Shown: positions 46,014 through 56,945 of the stretch, piece after piece
Numbering within the stretch: the first letter of the stretch is position 1
How the letters are laid out: each line of letters begins with the position of its first letter
Source of the DNA: Ailurus styani
Taxonomy: Eukaryota; Chordata; Mammalia; Carnivora; Ailuridae
DNA length: 64,000 bases
Reading direction: 5' to 3'
Assembly (NCBI GenBank): GCA_002007465.1
Contig: LNAC01000036.1
Span: 4,657,250 to 4,721,249, forward strand
Notes under the pieces: generated by a model
Databases searched by the model: none
What the model was told of the DNA's origin: nothing
Seen by the model: only the letters and a program-made list of their open reading frames with translations
Translations under genes and position numbers: made by a program

Positions 46014-46055
46014 TCTTTTCTTGTCTTCTTTTCTTTTTCTTTCTTTCTTTCTTTC
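46014..46055. repeat. (CTTT)n pyrimidine tract
   Basis: TTTTCTTTCTTTCTTTCTTT directly abuts the T tract of the antisense SINE. It most likely grew from the SINE tail. Confidence 0.9.
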
Positions 46056-46250
46056 TTTTTTTTTAAAGATTTTATTTATTTATTTGACACACAGAGAGAG
46101 ATTACAAGTAGGCAGAGAGACAGCGAGAGGAGGAAGCAGGCTCCCTGCCGAGCGAGCAGAGAGCCTGATGTGGGCCTCGATCCCAGGACGCTGAGATCAT
46201 GACCTGAGCCGAAAGCAGAGGCTTTAGCCCACTGAGCCACCCAGGCGCCC
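46056..46250 (-). repeat. Can-SINE, mustelid-type, antisense
   Basis: TTTTAAAGATTTTATTTATT, then GCAGAGAGACAGCGAGAGGA, GAGAGCCTGATGTGGGCCTC and head ACTGAGCCACCCAGGCGCCC. An extra GAGC unit (GCCGAGCGAGCAGAGAG) is present. The pyrimidine-rich flank hides the duplication; AGTCTTTCTTTTTTTT follows it. Confidence 0.95.
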
Positions 46251-47970
46251 AGTCTTTCTTTTTTTTTTAATCACAGAGATTAAAGCATCCTGAGTTTTAC
46301 GGTAGCATCTTGTGCAAGAGGAGGCGGGAGGTCCTCGGTGGTTTTAGTAAATAAGGCACTTTGACGTCTCCAACTTGAAATCCATATCTTGGGAGCCCCG
46401 GTGTATCTAATAGTATTTGGAATGAAATTTTAAGCCCCAAAGCTGGGGCCGTTTGCAGAGAGAAGTGCCCGTGGAAAGTGGATGTTAACATTCACCTCAC
46501 ATCTCAGCACGGTCTCCAACAAAGCGCTTCCGGCCCTCTCTGGGAAGTTGGTGTGGTGTGCATGTCACACATTCATGGCGCGTCCATTCTTCTTTTGGCT
46601 ACTGTCCACAGAATTATTAATAGCTGCTAACCTTGGCTTGAGGCTTTGGGCATTTATTTTGGGTGAGAAAAGGTAGAAAGAGAGAAAGGGCTTTCCAGAA
46701 ACACATTGTTATGTATAAAACCCTGGAACCGTGCCAGGAGCCCCTCTTTTGACCGTCAGCCGTACCTGTGAGATCGAACTGTGTTGTTGAGGATTGATGT
46801 CTTTAGGTTGAAATCTGTTGGTTTCACTAGCTTGCTTTCAGGTGCAGGTGCTGTGGTGCCATTCTAGAAATGTCATCGCCCTTTGTGTGTATTCACAGGC
46901 TCCTGTACAGCAAGAGGCTTTGAAATTCAATAAATATTGAAACACAGGAATAGATTTCAAGAATTACTTTCCTGCTAAAACCTCAAGACAAAATTCCCTT
47001 TGTTCCCATGAGCCCCTTAGATCGGGCAGGGCATTTGCATCCCACAGGGTCTCTGTAGCTCTTGTTTCTTCTGCTATCACACTGTGTTTATGATGTCATG
47101 AGTGGTTACCATGGAGGTAATTGTCATGATGTGGGAGATGTGTGCATTCAGGTGTGGAGAAACTCGGGGCCAGAGATGTGTCTTTGAGAAAAAAGACGAG
47201 TCCCCTTTCACCCCAACTTCCTTAGTAGTGAAAGGGTAGAGCAGAAAAAGGGAGGGGGATTGGAAATAGTATAACTGAAAATTAGCTTTTGAATGACGTG
47301 CTTCTTCGGCTTTGCACGACTTATTGGAAAGTCTTCCATTTATTTGTTTACTTTTTAAAATTGTATTTCAATCACATATCTTGTAGTACAGTGTTAAAAA
47401 TAACTTTTGTGTTCCTTCTTGGAGAAAAATATACAGCTGGTGGAAGCAGAAGAGAATACTATATTATGAAGTCCTAGTTGAACAGGGAAATGTTTTGAGT
47501 GATATACCCGGAAGCTCAAAGGTGATTTGCTTTTGTCCCATTGTGGGGCGGGGTGGGTAGGGGACTTGTGGTGGCAGAAGGCTGTGGCAATCTGCAAACC
47601 ACTACAAAATAAGATAGAGCCAAGCTAACAATGCAGCCAATCTGGCTTGCTGCTGGCATTTGACAAGCTAGAGAAATGAGACTGCAGAAATCCACAGGGA
47701 ATTAGTTCTTCTTCGTGTTAACGAAGTACCATACATTTCTTTCTTGGGATGAGGGATGGTGGGGGTGAGGGCACGGGTGCTGCTGAGCAAGTATTTTAAG
47801 GAAATGATCCAGAATCCCCTGCCTCTGGCTTGGCATAATCAATGTCATTACTGCTTGTTTGGAAGCTTTGTCTTTTCTTTGAAAAGACCCAGGACTGGCA
47901 GATTCAAGTAGTCAGTATGGTGACGGGTGGAAGAGGGAGCCTGCCAAGCCAAGTGCAGGGAGGCTCAGCG
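46251..47970. other. Repeat-poor non-coding sequence
   Basis: About 1.7 kb without a nameable transposon. Contains the CRE-like and palindromic words listed separately. Short frames are chance. Confidence 0.4.
47091..47120. promoter_or_regulatory. CRE-like site plus 15-bp palindrome
   Basis: TGATGTCA (47091-47098) is one base from the CREB/ATF site TGACGTCA, the change being what CpG decay would produce. Eight bases on, TTACC-ATGGA-GGTAA (47106-47120) is a perfect 5+5 inverted repeat; its left half GTTACC fits an RFX half site. Inference from motifs. Confidence 0.3.
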
Positions 47971-47974
47971 CCCT

Positions 47975-48110
47975 TGAGTGCTGGGTCCTTAGTAAGGGAC
48001 TTGGGTTCCAGTCCCAGCTTGGCCACTGTGGATTTTGTCTTTGACCTTTGCCAAGGCCCTTACCTGCTCTGTTTTCTCATTTTACTAATGAAATGAGACT
48101 ATTGTAAAAA
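47975..48110 (+). repeat. MIR, sense
   Basis: GACTTGGGTTCCAGTCCCAG, CTTGGCCACTGTGGATTTTG, CTTTGACCTTTGCCAAGG and TTTTCTCATTTTACTAATGA follow MIR. Confidence 0.85.
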
Positions 48111-48322
48111 TAAACATGTTGGTCATAAAATATATATTTTTAGGCAGGCTACAAATGCAAGTGATTAGATAGCATTTGAGGTTCTGTGTCAGCACAAAGA
48201 TAGTTGTTTTTTCTTCCAGTGGTATCCTTCATGGGCTTTCAGGGTGCAAGTGGGCACTCTGGTGAGCACTGATGCTGGTAGCCAACTCTCCCTGGCCTTG
48301 TTCTGGGGAAAAGAGAGTATAA

Positions 48323-48802
48323 TAGGGTTCTCCAGAGAAAAAGAACCAAGAAGATTTCAGTCAATCAATCAATCAATCTATCTAAAATGAGATTCATTAT
48401 GAGGAATTTGCTCATGTGATAAGAGAAGCTGAGAAGTTCTGTGATCTGCCATCTACAAGTTAGAGACCCAGGAGAGCCAGGGGGGTAGTTGAGTCTGAGT
48501 CTGAAGGTCTGAGAACCAGGGGAGTCAGTGATGTCAATTCCAGTCCCAGGGCAAGGAAGAGGAAGTAAGATGCACTAGTTTAAGCAGTGAGGTAGGAAAA
48601 AAGAGGAGCAAATTACTCCTTTACTCTTTGTTCTATTCAGGTGCTCCGGGGATTGGATGATGTCCACTCACATTGGGGAGGGTGGTTTAGTGATTCAAAT
48701 GCTAATCTCATCCAGAAACATTCTCATACATACACCCAGAAACAATGTTTAATCTGGGCACCCCGAGGGCCACTCAAATTGATACTTAAATTAACCAGCA
48801 TG
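48323..48802 (-). repeat. ERVL-type LTR (MLT2-like), antisense, solo
   Basis: Plus strand starts AGGGTTCTCCAGAGAAAAAG, has GATTCATTATGAGGAATTTG, CTGAGAAGTTCTGTGATCTG, CATTGGGGAGGGTGG and CCAGAAACAATGTTTAATCT, and ends ACTTAAATTAACCAGCA. This is the reverse of the LTR at 60485-60942. A TCAA tetramer run (48360-48380) sits in the A-rich part. No internal retroviral coding is next to it. The family name is tentative. Confidence 0.75.
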
Positions 48803-48829
48803 GGGGCGGGGAACAGGGTGGGGGGATGG

Positions 48830-49009
48830 NNNNNNNNNNNNNNNNNNNNNNNNNNNNNNNNNNNNNNNNNNNNNNNNNNNNNNNNNNNNNNNNNNNNNNN
48901 NNNNNNNNNNNNNNNNNNNNNNNNNNNNNNNNNNNNNNNNNNNNNNNNNNNNNNNNNNNNNNNNNNNNNNNNNNNNNNNNNNNNNNNNNNNNNNNNNNNN
49001 NNNNNNNNN
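48830..49009. other. Assembly gap (180 N) in a G-rich tract
   Basis: The unknown bases are bordered on the left by GGGTGGGGGGATGG and on the right by GGATGGGGGGTGGGAG. Both sides carry the same GGGGGATGG-like unit, so the gap probably lies in a G-rich tandem repeat. Frames spanning it are meaningless. Confidence 0.99.
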
Positions 49010-49059
49010 GGATGGGGGGTGGGAGGTTGCGGGGGCGGGGACAGTGATATCCCTGGGCC

Positions 49060-49315
49060 ATGGTCAGCCCTTCCAAGGTCAAGTATAAACCTCTTAGCCT
49101 GGTATTTGGGATCTTCCATAATCACTCCCCAACCAAACTTCTCAATCTCATTTCTTTACTCCATCAGGTACACCCTTTACCTTAGTCAAACCTCATTTGT
49201 TGCTGGACATACCTCTAGCCTTCCTTGCAGTGCTCCTCCTTTTCATACCCAGTCATATTTTACCTATTCCCTGGTTCACCCGTCCTCTCTTGACCCCACC
49301 TTGTGAATGATACCT
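49060..49315 (+). repeat. LINE L2 fragment, sense
   Basis: AGTATAAACCTCTTAGCCTG, GATCTTCCATAATCACTCCC, CTCATTTCTTTACTCCATC and CTTCCTTGCAGTGCTCC follow the L2 ORF2 C-terminal region ('ttagcctggcattcaaggcc'). Confidence 0.7.
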
Positions 49316-50545
49316 ATCACTGTGGTCATGTATGGGTTGAGCATGGTGTGCACTGCACAAGGACATCTGGCCAGGGCAGGGGGACAGAGGCAAATCATAT
49401 GACCCACTGAGGAGCCTTGTCTATTTAGACGAGGGGTACCTTTTTCCAATTGAAAAAAGGCACGGAGAAAGTAGGGTGGCTCTGTCCTAATAGAAGTAAC
49501 TTTTCATCTATCTTTGTCTTATATTTTCTTGAGTTTATAAGCTCCTTGTGGAGTGAGGCTTTGATTTTCTTGTAGATAATCACAGGAAATAATGCACAAC
49601 TTTGTTCTGAATTATAAACAGACACCGGGTTCTGAGTAAGAGGCAGTGTTAAAAGTTCTTTAAGGACAAAGCTTACTCATTTCTTTATCTATCAGCGCCT
49701 TTCACGTGAGAAGTCTTTAACAAAAGAGAAGTACATCCCCAATAAATACCGATTGCTCACTTATTTATAGTAACAGTGGGAAAACATCCATCCCACTGTC
49801 TTTTAAGAATTTTTCAATACCTATTTTGGTTTATTGGAAGCAAAAGTAGGAATGGTACCCTTTTCCTCTGAGGACTCTGAGGACGGTTTTTAGTTGGGGC
49901 TCTTAGATCCGGGCCTGCCTTCTCTTTTGCAGAGCAGCAGTGCACTCGGGCTTTGTGGTGGGATAGAAAAGTGGGCCTGTGTCTTCCTGCTCAGTCAGGA
50001 GCCAGGCTCTTCTGCGCGTGCCGAGGACTTCAGGAGGAGAGCCACGTGTCTGCCCCCACGGTGTTCCTGGACCGTTAGCGGGAGAAACTTGTATGGAAGT
50101 GGCCGTGCAACAATACGAGAGGCCCTAGAGCAGCAGGAATGGGTCCAGGGGCCTGAGGGGCTCTACGAGGCAGCGGAAACCTGCTCCGCTTGCAAGGGGG
50201 CAGGCCCAGGTGGAGTGACTGGGGAGAGGTGATCGTGAGTGGTGACATAAAGCGATCTCATTTGCGTCCACATCATCCGTCAGTCCATGTGCAGATGGTT
50301 CTGGGCACGTACATCTCCATCCCAGAGCCATCTGTTACTAGTCTTTCCACTCGGAGGCCCCAAAGGCTCCCCAAAGTCATTATGTCCCAAACTGATGTCA
50401 GGGTCCTTTTACTCAAATCTGATCATCTTCCAGTGTCCCCTCTTTCCATCTTTTTGGTTTGGTAAACTCTGGTTTGGCAAATTCATTTGCTTGACTCCCT
50501 TTTCACTCCCAGCTCCCAGTTTCCGGCTTACACCCATGACTCTTA
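49316..50545. other. Unclassified non-coding sequence
   Basis: GC rises around 49.9-50.3 kb, but CpGs are scattered and I see no CpG island. Opposed frames at 49894-50331 lack domains. Confidence 0.35.
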
Positions 50546-50549
50546 CTTG

Positions 50550-51245
50550 AGATGGAGGCTGTTTTCACCTCACTGGGTCTCCACATCCACTCTGGACCAT
50601 CCAGCCCCTTCTCTGCACAGCAGCTGGAGTGAGCATTTCAAAATGCAAATCAGATTATGTCTCACGCTCCCCAAACCACCCTCCTTCCTGCACAAAACCT
50701 CTTAATGCCTCGAATTTCTCTTAGGATGAAGACCCATATATCCTAAATAGTGCCTCTAAGAACCCTTCTGATCTGACCCCTGGCGACTTTTCCAGCTCCA
50801 TCTAGGAGTGGCATCCCTGGCTCTGCCCGCAGTGTGTGGACCTTCTCCCTGCTCCTCACCCATTCCGGGCCCAGGCAGCTCCCTCTCCCAGGAATCCTCT
50901 CTTCTGTGGCAGCTGCCATGCCCACCCCATTTGCCTAATTCTTCCCTTCTCATTTTCCACATATCAGCTCAAATATCGCTTCCTCAGGGAAGCCTTCTCT
51001 GATCCCCAGGCCACTTTCACCCTTTTGCCTTGTGCATCTTTGACCACTTTTCCTTATCAGACATCATAGTTTATAATCATATATTTATTTTTGTGGTTAT
51101 TTGATTAATGTCTGTTTTCCCCGAAAGGTGGTACACGCCGAGGTGCCTGGTGGGATTTGCCCTCCATCTCCAGTGCCCAGTACCCTGCCCGATACACCTT
51201 GCACTCTCAATCAGTCACACACACTTGATGAATGAACGCATGAAG
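50550..51245 (+). repeat. LINE L2, long sense 3' part
   Basis: AAAATGCAAATCAGATTATG, AACCTCTTAATGCCTCG, GGATGAAGACCCATATATCC, CCCTTCTGATCTGACCCCTG, CAGGGAAGCCTTCTCTGATC and the end TTGATGAATGAACGCATGAA run in the order of the last ~700 bases of L2. Several overlapping plus frames here are L2 translations. Confidence 0.9.
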
Positions 51246-54200
51246 GTTGTTCAGGAATGGATGCCGCCCCGTGGGGCTGCAGTATGGACTACACGAAAGG
51301 AAGTAGCCAGAAGTGAGGCTGGGAACAAGCTCTTGTTCTCTGGCATGGGGGTGCCGCGCAGCCTATAACACAAAGATATGACGGGCCAAGAGCTGTGTTT
51401 TAGAGCAGTAGCTCCCAGAGGGATCTTGCATGGAAGGCAAAGGCCCTCGGAACCAGGGAAGCATGTTAGGAGGACTCTGATGAAGATGGCTGGAATTCGA
51501 GCAGTGGAAGGAGACATGGACAGGTGGGTACAAATGCTTTCAGTGTTTGGCACACCCATCCCCCACCCCGAAAAGCAGAAGTAGATCAAGGGGCTTTACA
51601 TGATTTCCACATGCTTTAATTTACTTGTCCTGAATGTCACTGGTGTGTGGGGAAGAGTGAGAAGGGGCTTGGAACCGGCGGGATCTTAGGCAGTGTGACA
51701 GAGTCATGAATCTGTAGGTCTTTCTTCTTTCTAAGGCAAAAGTGGCCCGTGGGAAGTTGAGAGAAAGGCCACTCTTAAAATCTGCTGCCCTGAGATGTTG
51801 CGTGTTGGGGGGTGTTAGATCCAGGGAACCTTCTTCTGGGCCAGACAGATTTGGTCTCTCTCTTCCTGTCCTGATCTGCGAAGTCCGTCATGGCAACCTG
51901 TCTTAGCTGAGACTCCATGAGAGTCTTATAACGGAGGATATTTTGAGAGGGGGAGGGGGTGGGGGGCAGAGTAGTCTCGTGACCAGGGAGACACATAATG
52001 AAGGGTATTTGCCTCACCTCCCATGATGTGCCTGGTGGGATTTCCCCTCCATCTGAGCATAGGGCCACACCTCTTATTTGGCTTATTCTTTTTATTCTTC
52101 TTGTCATCTGAATCACAGTGACAGCACTGGGGTTACATAACGGATTGCTTTACTGTTTCACCGCGGTTGAGGTGGATGGAATGCAAAGCCACTACATTTT
52201 AGCTTTTTGCAAATGTCGATTATGGGTCTAGCATCCCCTTTTAGAATGTGACCAAGATAATAAGGCTAGTGTCCTCATAGTGTTCGTGCCTAGTGTATCT
52301 TATGCCATTGGACATTTTTTGACTACAAGCGGGGCTGCGACAGTTGTCCACTTCTGGCCGGTGCCACTTGTGGACATTCCCATGAGAATGGCACCCCCTG
52401 GAGGTGTGCAAGGCAGGCACTAGCACTAGCCTTATTTTGCGGGCTCGGGATGGTGGCATGCCTTGTTCAGCGTCATGTGACAAGTAAGTGCTGTTACTGC
52501 AGCTAGGGACCAGCTTCTGAATCTATATCTAGTTTTAATTTTGCTGCATCTCCTGGCTGATCACCGCTTGAGTAAATGAGTGACTGGAGAAAGATGAAGC
52601 CTCGGTCAGGAGCCCACGCAGGGTCATGACTTGTTCCGAAGGTCCCTGAGTGCTTGCCCTGCTCTGCAGTTCATCTGCCTATACCTCATCTGTTCTCACT
52701 GGGCATTTTCCCCTCCATGGTGGGACCCAGATGACGTGGCCCTGGTGTTTTTCTACTTCCCATCCTGAACCCTTTATATCTTTCTGGTACACAAGGCCAT
52801 ACTGCCCCTGCCCGTCCTGTTCCCTCTGGGCCTTGCTTCCAGCTACTACTAGGTCATCCTCTCCTGTACGGTGTTCATTAATAAAGTGGAAGGTTATAAT
52901 TTCAGTAGGGAGCTGCAAGAGAGAAAACAGCCTCTAAAGCACAAAGGAGTTACTCTATGGAAGGATAGAATTGCTGGCTAGATGGGAGAGTCATGAATCT
53001 GTGGGCTCTTTTATGAAGAAGAAGAGGAAAGGACCTCACCAATCACATAATGCAGATGAGGAAACAGAGGCCTCAAGAATTAGCAGATTTGCTGGGGCTG
53101 GACTGGATTTTCCCATTATGCTATGTTTTCTCCAGTCATTTGAGTTGGAGTCTTTCCCCGGATCTTTTCTGCCTTATGTGACTGAGGGCGGCCCTGCATT
53201 TGGACCATCTTTGTCCCATCAGAGTTTAGGAGAGCAGGAGGGCCATGTCAAGGGAACAGGGAGCTTGGTCAGTGGTGTCCTTGGACCCTGGCTTGACCCC
53301 AGGATCTGTGCTTTTAAATGCCATTATGAAATGCAGTCCATCTAGAGCTCAGCGCCTTTTGCCATCAGACTAATGCAGCCTTGATGGAAGGCGGGGGTGA
53401 GAGGGTCGGCGGGGGTGGGGGGCACCTGGCTGCCTGGCAATCTCCTGGAGCCTGGGAGAGGGATTATGCTCACTCAGACAACCTCATCACTGTAATAAAA
53501 ATGGGAGTTATGTTTATCGACTCATCAGGACTGCCCATTTAGACGATTACCCCATTTCCAATCCCATTTCTAGAGAAAAGAGGATTGCTGGACACTTCCT
53601 CCCACCCTCACCCCTGGCTGGGCCCTGTCTGTGGTCTCGCAGGCTGGGGTCAGGGTGGGGGTATGTATTGGAGGTGGGCACGCAGCAGGCTGGGAGCTTT
53701 GCCCTCTTTGTCTTCCAGAGCTGGCAAGCCACAGCGGGATGGCCGTCCCCTGAGAGAGGAGAGGAGGAGAAGTGGCCCAGCAGGGGCCTGGAGCAGCTGG
53801 CTGGCGTCAATAATTTCCTGTAGGAGATTTTGCCGGCCGGGTACGTGTGCGTCACCCTGCTGTTGCCCCTCTGTCGTCTCCCATGCACTGCTAAAATAAA
53901 CTAAAGCAACCCTTGGGCTGCACTCACGTCAATGCGGTTATTTAACCTCATCTGTGCGGAGCCCAGGTATAAAAACATCATCACCTCTTTGGAACAAGTT
54001 GGGGAGGAGTAAGACAGAAAGGTCCCCAAGCAGCTGGAATCCACATTACAAAGTTTCTCTTTCCACACAGAAGAGCCTTATGGGCCCTGGCTCAGAGACC
54101 ATTGACTCTTACTTAAGGCATAGCCCTAATTAGCTCGGTAGGCTGCTTTCTGACACCCAAGCAGATTGGAAGTGGGAATTAAAGATAGAGAAAAGCTGGA

Positions 54201-54555
54201 GCCAAGAGTTAAGAGCTAGACCAAGGATGTGACATCTGGGGGGACAACTGTGGATGGGGAATGTTGGGTGAATAGCTTGGAAGCTCCCTTCCAACCTTTC
54301 AGTTCGTGGCTCTGAGCGTGTCTGCTTTGACTGTGATCGTGAGGAGCAAAGATGAGGGGAAACGGGGACTTCGGGGGGAGCTGGTACCCAATAGGAAATG
54401 TAGTCTTTTGTTTTGGGGAGGCCTTGAGTTCTGGTGCTCTGAAGTACTCACCTGGTTTTGTGGGCGTGTTCCGGATACAGTGTCTGCTCTTGATCGTCCT
54501 TTATTCTTTGCTAGCCAGAATTCTTGTGGATGTTTCTAGAAAGAATTTTGTGAGT
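51246..54555. other. Mostly unique non-coding sequence
   Basis: About 3.3 kb with only scraps of old repeat (for example AGATGAGGAAACAGAGGCCT near 53054). Frames up to 124 residues (52971-53345) show no recognisable domain. The most regulatory-looking part is listed at 53480-54000. Confidence 0.4.
53480..54000. promoter_or_regulatory. Candidate conserved regulatory block
   Basis: Repeat-free sequence with alternating AT-rich cores and GC-rich spacers: GTTATGTTTATCGACTCATC near 53507, GCGTCAATAATTTCCTG near 53804, and CACGTCAATGCGGTTATTTA near 53926, plus retained CpGs. This resembles mammalian enhancers. Evidence is texture and motifs only. Confidence 0.25.
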
Positions 54556-54559
54556 CATC

Positions 54560-54695
54560 AGAGGGTAATGGATAGATGTAGGCTTACAGTGAGGCAGGCC
54601 TGTGTTCAGATCTTGGTTCCCCACAAAGCTAGCCAAGCAACAGGTAAACTTATTGAGCCTCCGTTTCCTTATCTGTATATCTACTGTATACATTG
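54560..54695 (+). repeat. MIR, sense
   Basis: AGGCTTACAGTGAGGCAGGC, TGTTCAGATCTTGGTTCCCC and TTGAGCCTCCGTTTCCTTAT follow MIR. Confidence 0.75.
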
Positions 54696-54889
54696 TGCAT
54701 CACGACCTTCCTGCCTACAGCCCTTCCCTCGTTCCCCACTGCTCCTTGCTCTTCTCAAGGTGAACTCCTTCCCAGACGAATTTCCAGGACTCCCAGTAAA
54801 ACTTGACTTTTAAACAAATAACAAATAATTTTTAGTGTAATTATGCTTCAAATACCAAAAAGAAAAATTAGTTGTTTATCTGAAATTCA

Positions 54890-55545
54890 GATTTAACTGT
54901 GAATCCTGTATTTTGAAATAAACTTTCTATTTTAGAATTGTTTTAGATTTCTTGACAAATTGTGAGGCCAGTACAGAGAGTTCCCATATACGTTAGCATC
55001 TTATGTGAGTGTGATAACTTTGTCACCATTAAGGAACCAATGTTGAAATATTATCATTAACTATCATTAACTAAAGTCTATAGTGAACTATGTTAATATA
55101 GTTAAAATTAATATTTCCTTAATTTTCCCCTAAGGCCCTTTTTCTGTTCTAGGACCCCAGCCAGGATAGCACATCGTGTTTAGTCCTCTTGCTCCATTAG
55201 GCTCCTCGTAGCTGTGACAGTTTGACAGACATTCCTTGTTTTTGATGACCTTGACAGTTTTGAGAAGCACCAGTCAGGCACTTTGTAGGATGTCCCTTGA
55301 TGTGGGTCTGTCTGATGTTTTTCTCATGATTAGACTGGCGTAGTATGTTTTGGGGAGGAGGACCACAAAGGACAAACTACATTCTCATTCAGTTGTGTTA
55401 CTGGTACATACTGTCCACACGACTGATCACTGTTGGTGTTGACCTGGACCACCTGGCTGAGGTAGTGTTCCTCAGGGTTAGCATCCTGTATTTTTATTCG
55501 CTAAATCTGGTAACTATTCCAGGCTGATGAATCCTTCATGACCGA
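54890..55545 (-). repeat. Old L1M 3'UTR, antisense
   Basis: GTACAGAGAGTTCCCATATA, AAGGAACCAATGTTGAAATA, TTTTTGATGACCTTGACAGT, TTTTTCTCATGATTAGACTG and GACCACCTGGCTGAGGTAGT follow the complemented L1M 3'UTR well. It continues the theme seen at 24.1-24.7 kb. Confidence 0.75.
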
Positions 55546-55568
55546 AAGACGGATTTATATTATTTCTT

Positions 55569-55774
55569 CTTTTTTTTTTTTGAAGAATTTTTATTTATTT
55601 ATTTATTTGACACAGAGAGAGAGCACAAGCAGGCAGAGTAGCAGGCAGAGGGAGAGTGAGAAGCAGGCCCCCTGCTGAGCAAGGAGCCCGATGCGGGGCT
55701 TGATCCCAGGACCCCGGGATCATGACCTGAGCCAAAGGCAGTCGCTTAACCAACTGAGCCACCCAGGCGCCCCA
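55569..55774 (-). repeat. Can-SINE, antisense, with TSD
   Basis: T tract, GAATTTTTATTTATTTATTT, GCAGGCAGAGTAGCAGGCAG, GAGCCCGATGCGGGGCTTGA and head ACTGAGCCACCCAGGCGCCC. GATTTATATTATTTCTT (55552-55568) and GATTTATATTTCTT (55776-55789) flank it. It sits at the end of the L1M. Confidence 0.95.
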
Positions 55775-55794
55775 AGATTTATATTTCTTACTGG

Positions 55795-56115
55795 CTTACT
55801 GCTGTAGACTTTTTCTGCTCCAGCCTTAGACTTGCAGGCAGTCCCTCTGCCGTACTCCTCTCCATCTGTCTCACTGCCAGGCCTTAGTGCTTGCTCTTTC
55901 CTCTGCCTCGAGTGTTCTGTGCATGTGCGTGCACACGCACGCGCACACACACACACAGCTTCCACCACTAGGTACCACTAGGTATCACTCTTGGCTGGTA
56001 CTTGTCTCTCTGTGGTTGTGATCTGTTTATTTATCTGTCCTTCTGATCCTAGTGCATCCCTAGCATTTTGCACAGTGCCTGTTGGAACTCAAATGATTGT
56101 TGAATAGGTGAACAG
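55795..56115 (+). repeat. LINE L2 3' part, sense, with CA/CG tract
   Basis: TGCTCTTTCCTCTGCCTCGA, ATCTGTTTATTTATCTGTCC, GCATTTTGCACAGTGCCTG and the end AAATGATTGTTGAATAGGTG follow L2. A GCGTGCACACGCACGCGCAC tract with following CA units lies at about 55927-55957. Confidence 0.75.
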
Positions 56116-56735
56116 TTGGTTATTCCAGACGAGCCAGGTAAAGCCTCTACTCAAGTGCTTGCTCTATAAACGGTTGATGTTCAGTAAATGCCTGTTTCCT
56201 GTCTCTTTCAATATAGAGAAATTAATATTCCCCGGATTTAAGCACCTGTATTAAGTTTGTGCTTGCCCGACATCCCCAACATATGCCCCTACCTGGAGAG
56301 CAGATTCTGGAGCAGTGGTCTCCTAGGATTCCCTGAGAGCCACAGTTACCTGCGTCAAAGCGTTAAGGGGGCCACTTAATGACAGAGATGTTGGGCTAAG
56401 TAGGCTACTCTCGGTCAATTCGCAAATTAAAAAGGCATCCTTCTCCCAATGGAGAAACTGCAAATTATGAACCCCTTGGCCCAAATTTTCATAATCAGGC
56501 CCCTTGACCCTTTGTTATTTAGTGAAAGGGACCCCCCTCACTCTCTTTTTGTGGCCCACAGATGGCATGTATGGGAGTAATGTTTATACCAGTGTTGCTG
56601 GGTATACGTGTACGTTAATTTTTCTCTTTTCACTCATGCGGTGTAGTTGTGACCCCACTCCTGAGACCCAAAGGGAGGAGACACCTCCTGGAGTAGTCCC
56701 AGGAATCTCTGATCAACCACAGGACTAATTGTAAT
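56116..56735. other. Unclassified non-coding sequence
   Basis: A weak MER5-like phrase (GAGCAGTGGTCTCCTAGGAT near 56310) is present but not enough to call. No coding evidence. Confidence 0.35.
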
Positions 56736-56739
56736 GTCT

Positions 56740-56945
56740 ATCATTTCTTATCTTCCTGATTCCAGGTGCTTCACCGACCTCACCCGTAATCCTCTCACTA
56801 CTCAAATTGAGAATTATTATTCCCATATTTCAAATGAGAAAACTAAGGTTTGGGGTGCTTTAAAAATTTTCCCAGTTGTTTGTGATGGAGTCAGGCTTAG
56901 AGCTAGGGCTGTGAACTTGAGTCTCAGCTCTCTCCACTGGGGTTG
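56740..56945 (-). repeat. MIR, antisense
   Basis: GGTGCTTCACCGACCTCACC, TTATTATTCCCATATTTCAA, AAATGAGAAAACTAAGGTTT and GTCAGGCTTAGAGCTAGGGC follow complemented MIR. Confidence 0.85.

Noticed and set aside
48641..49306. 221-residue plus frame and overlapping minus frames
   Set aside because: They run through 180 unknown bases, and the rest is LTR and L2 sequence. No real frame.
49894..50331. CpG island or promoter
   Set aside because: GC is raised locally, but CpGs are sparse and no first-exon structure is visible.
50550..51245. Several overlapping 60-90-residue frames
   Set aside because: All lie in a sense L2 3' end.
53547..53899. Opposed frames of 113 and 104 residues
   Set aside because: They overlap on opposite strands in GC-rich DNA, with no domain, no splice logic and no recognised similarity.
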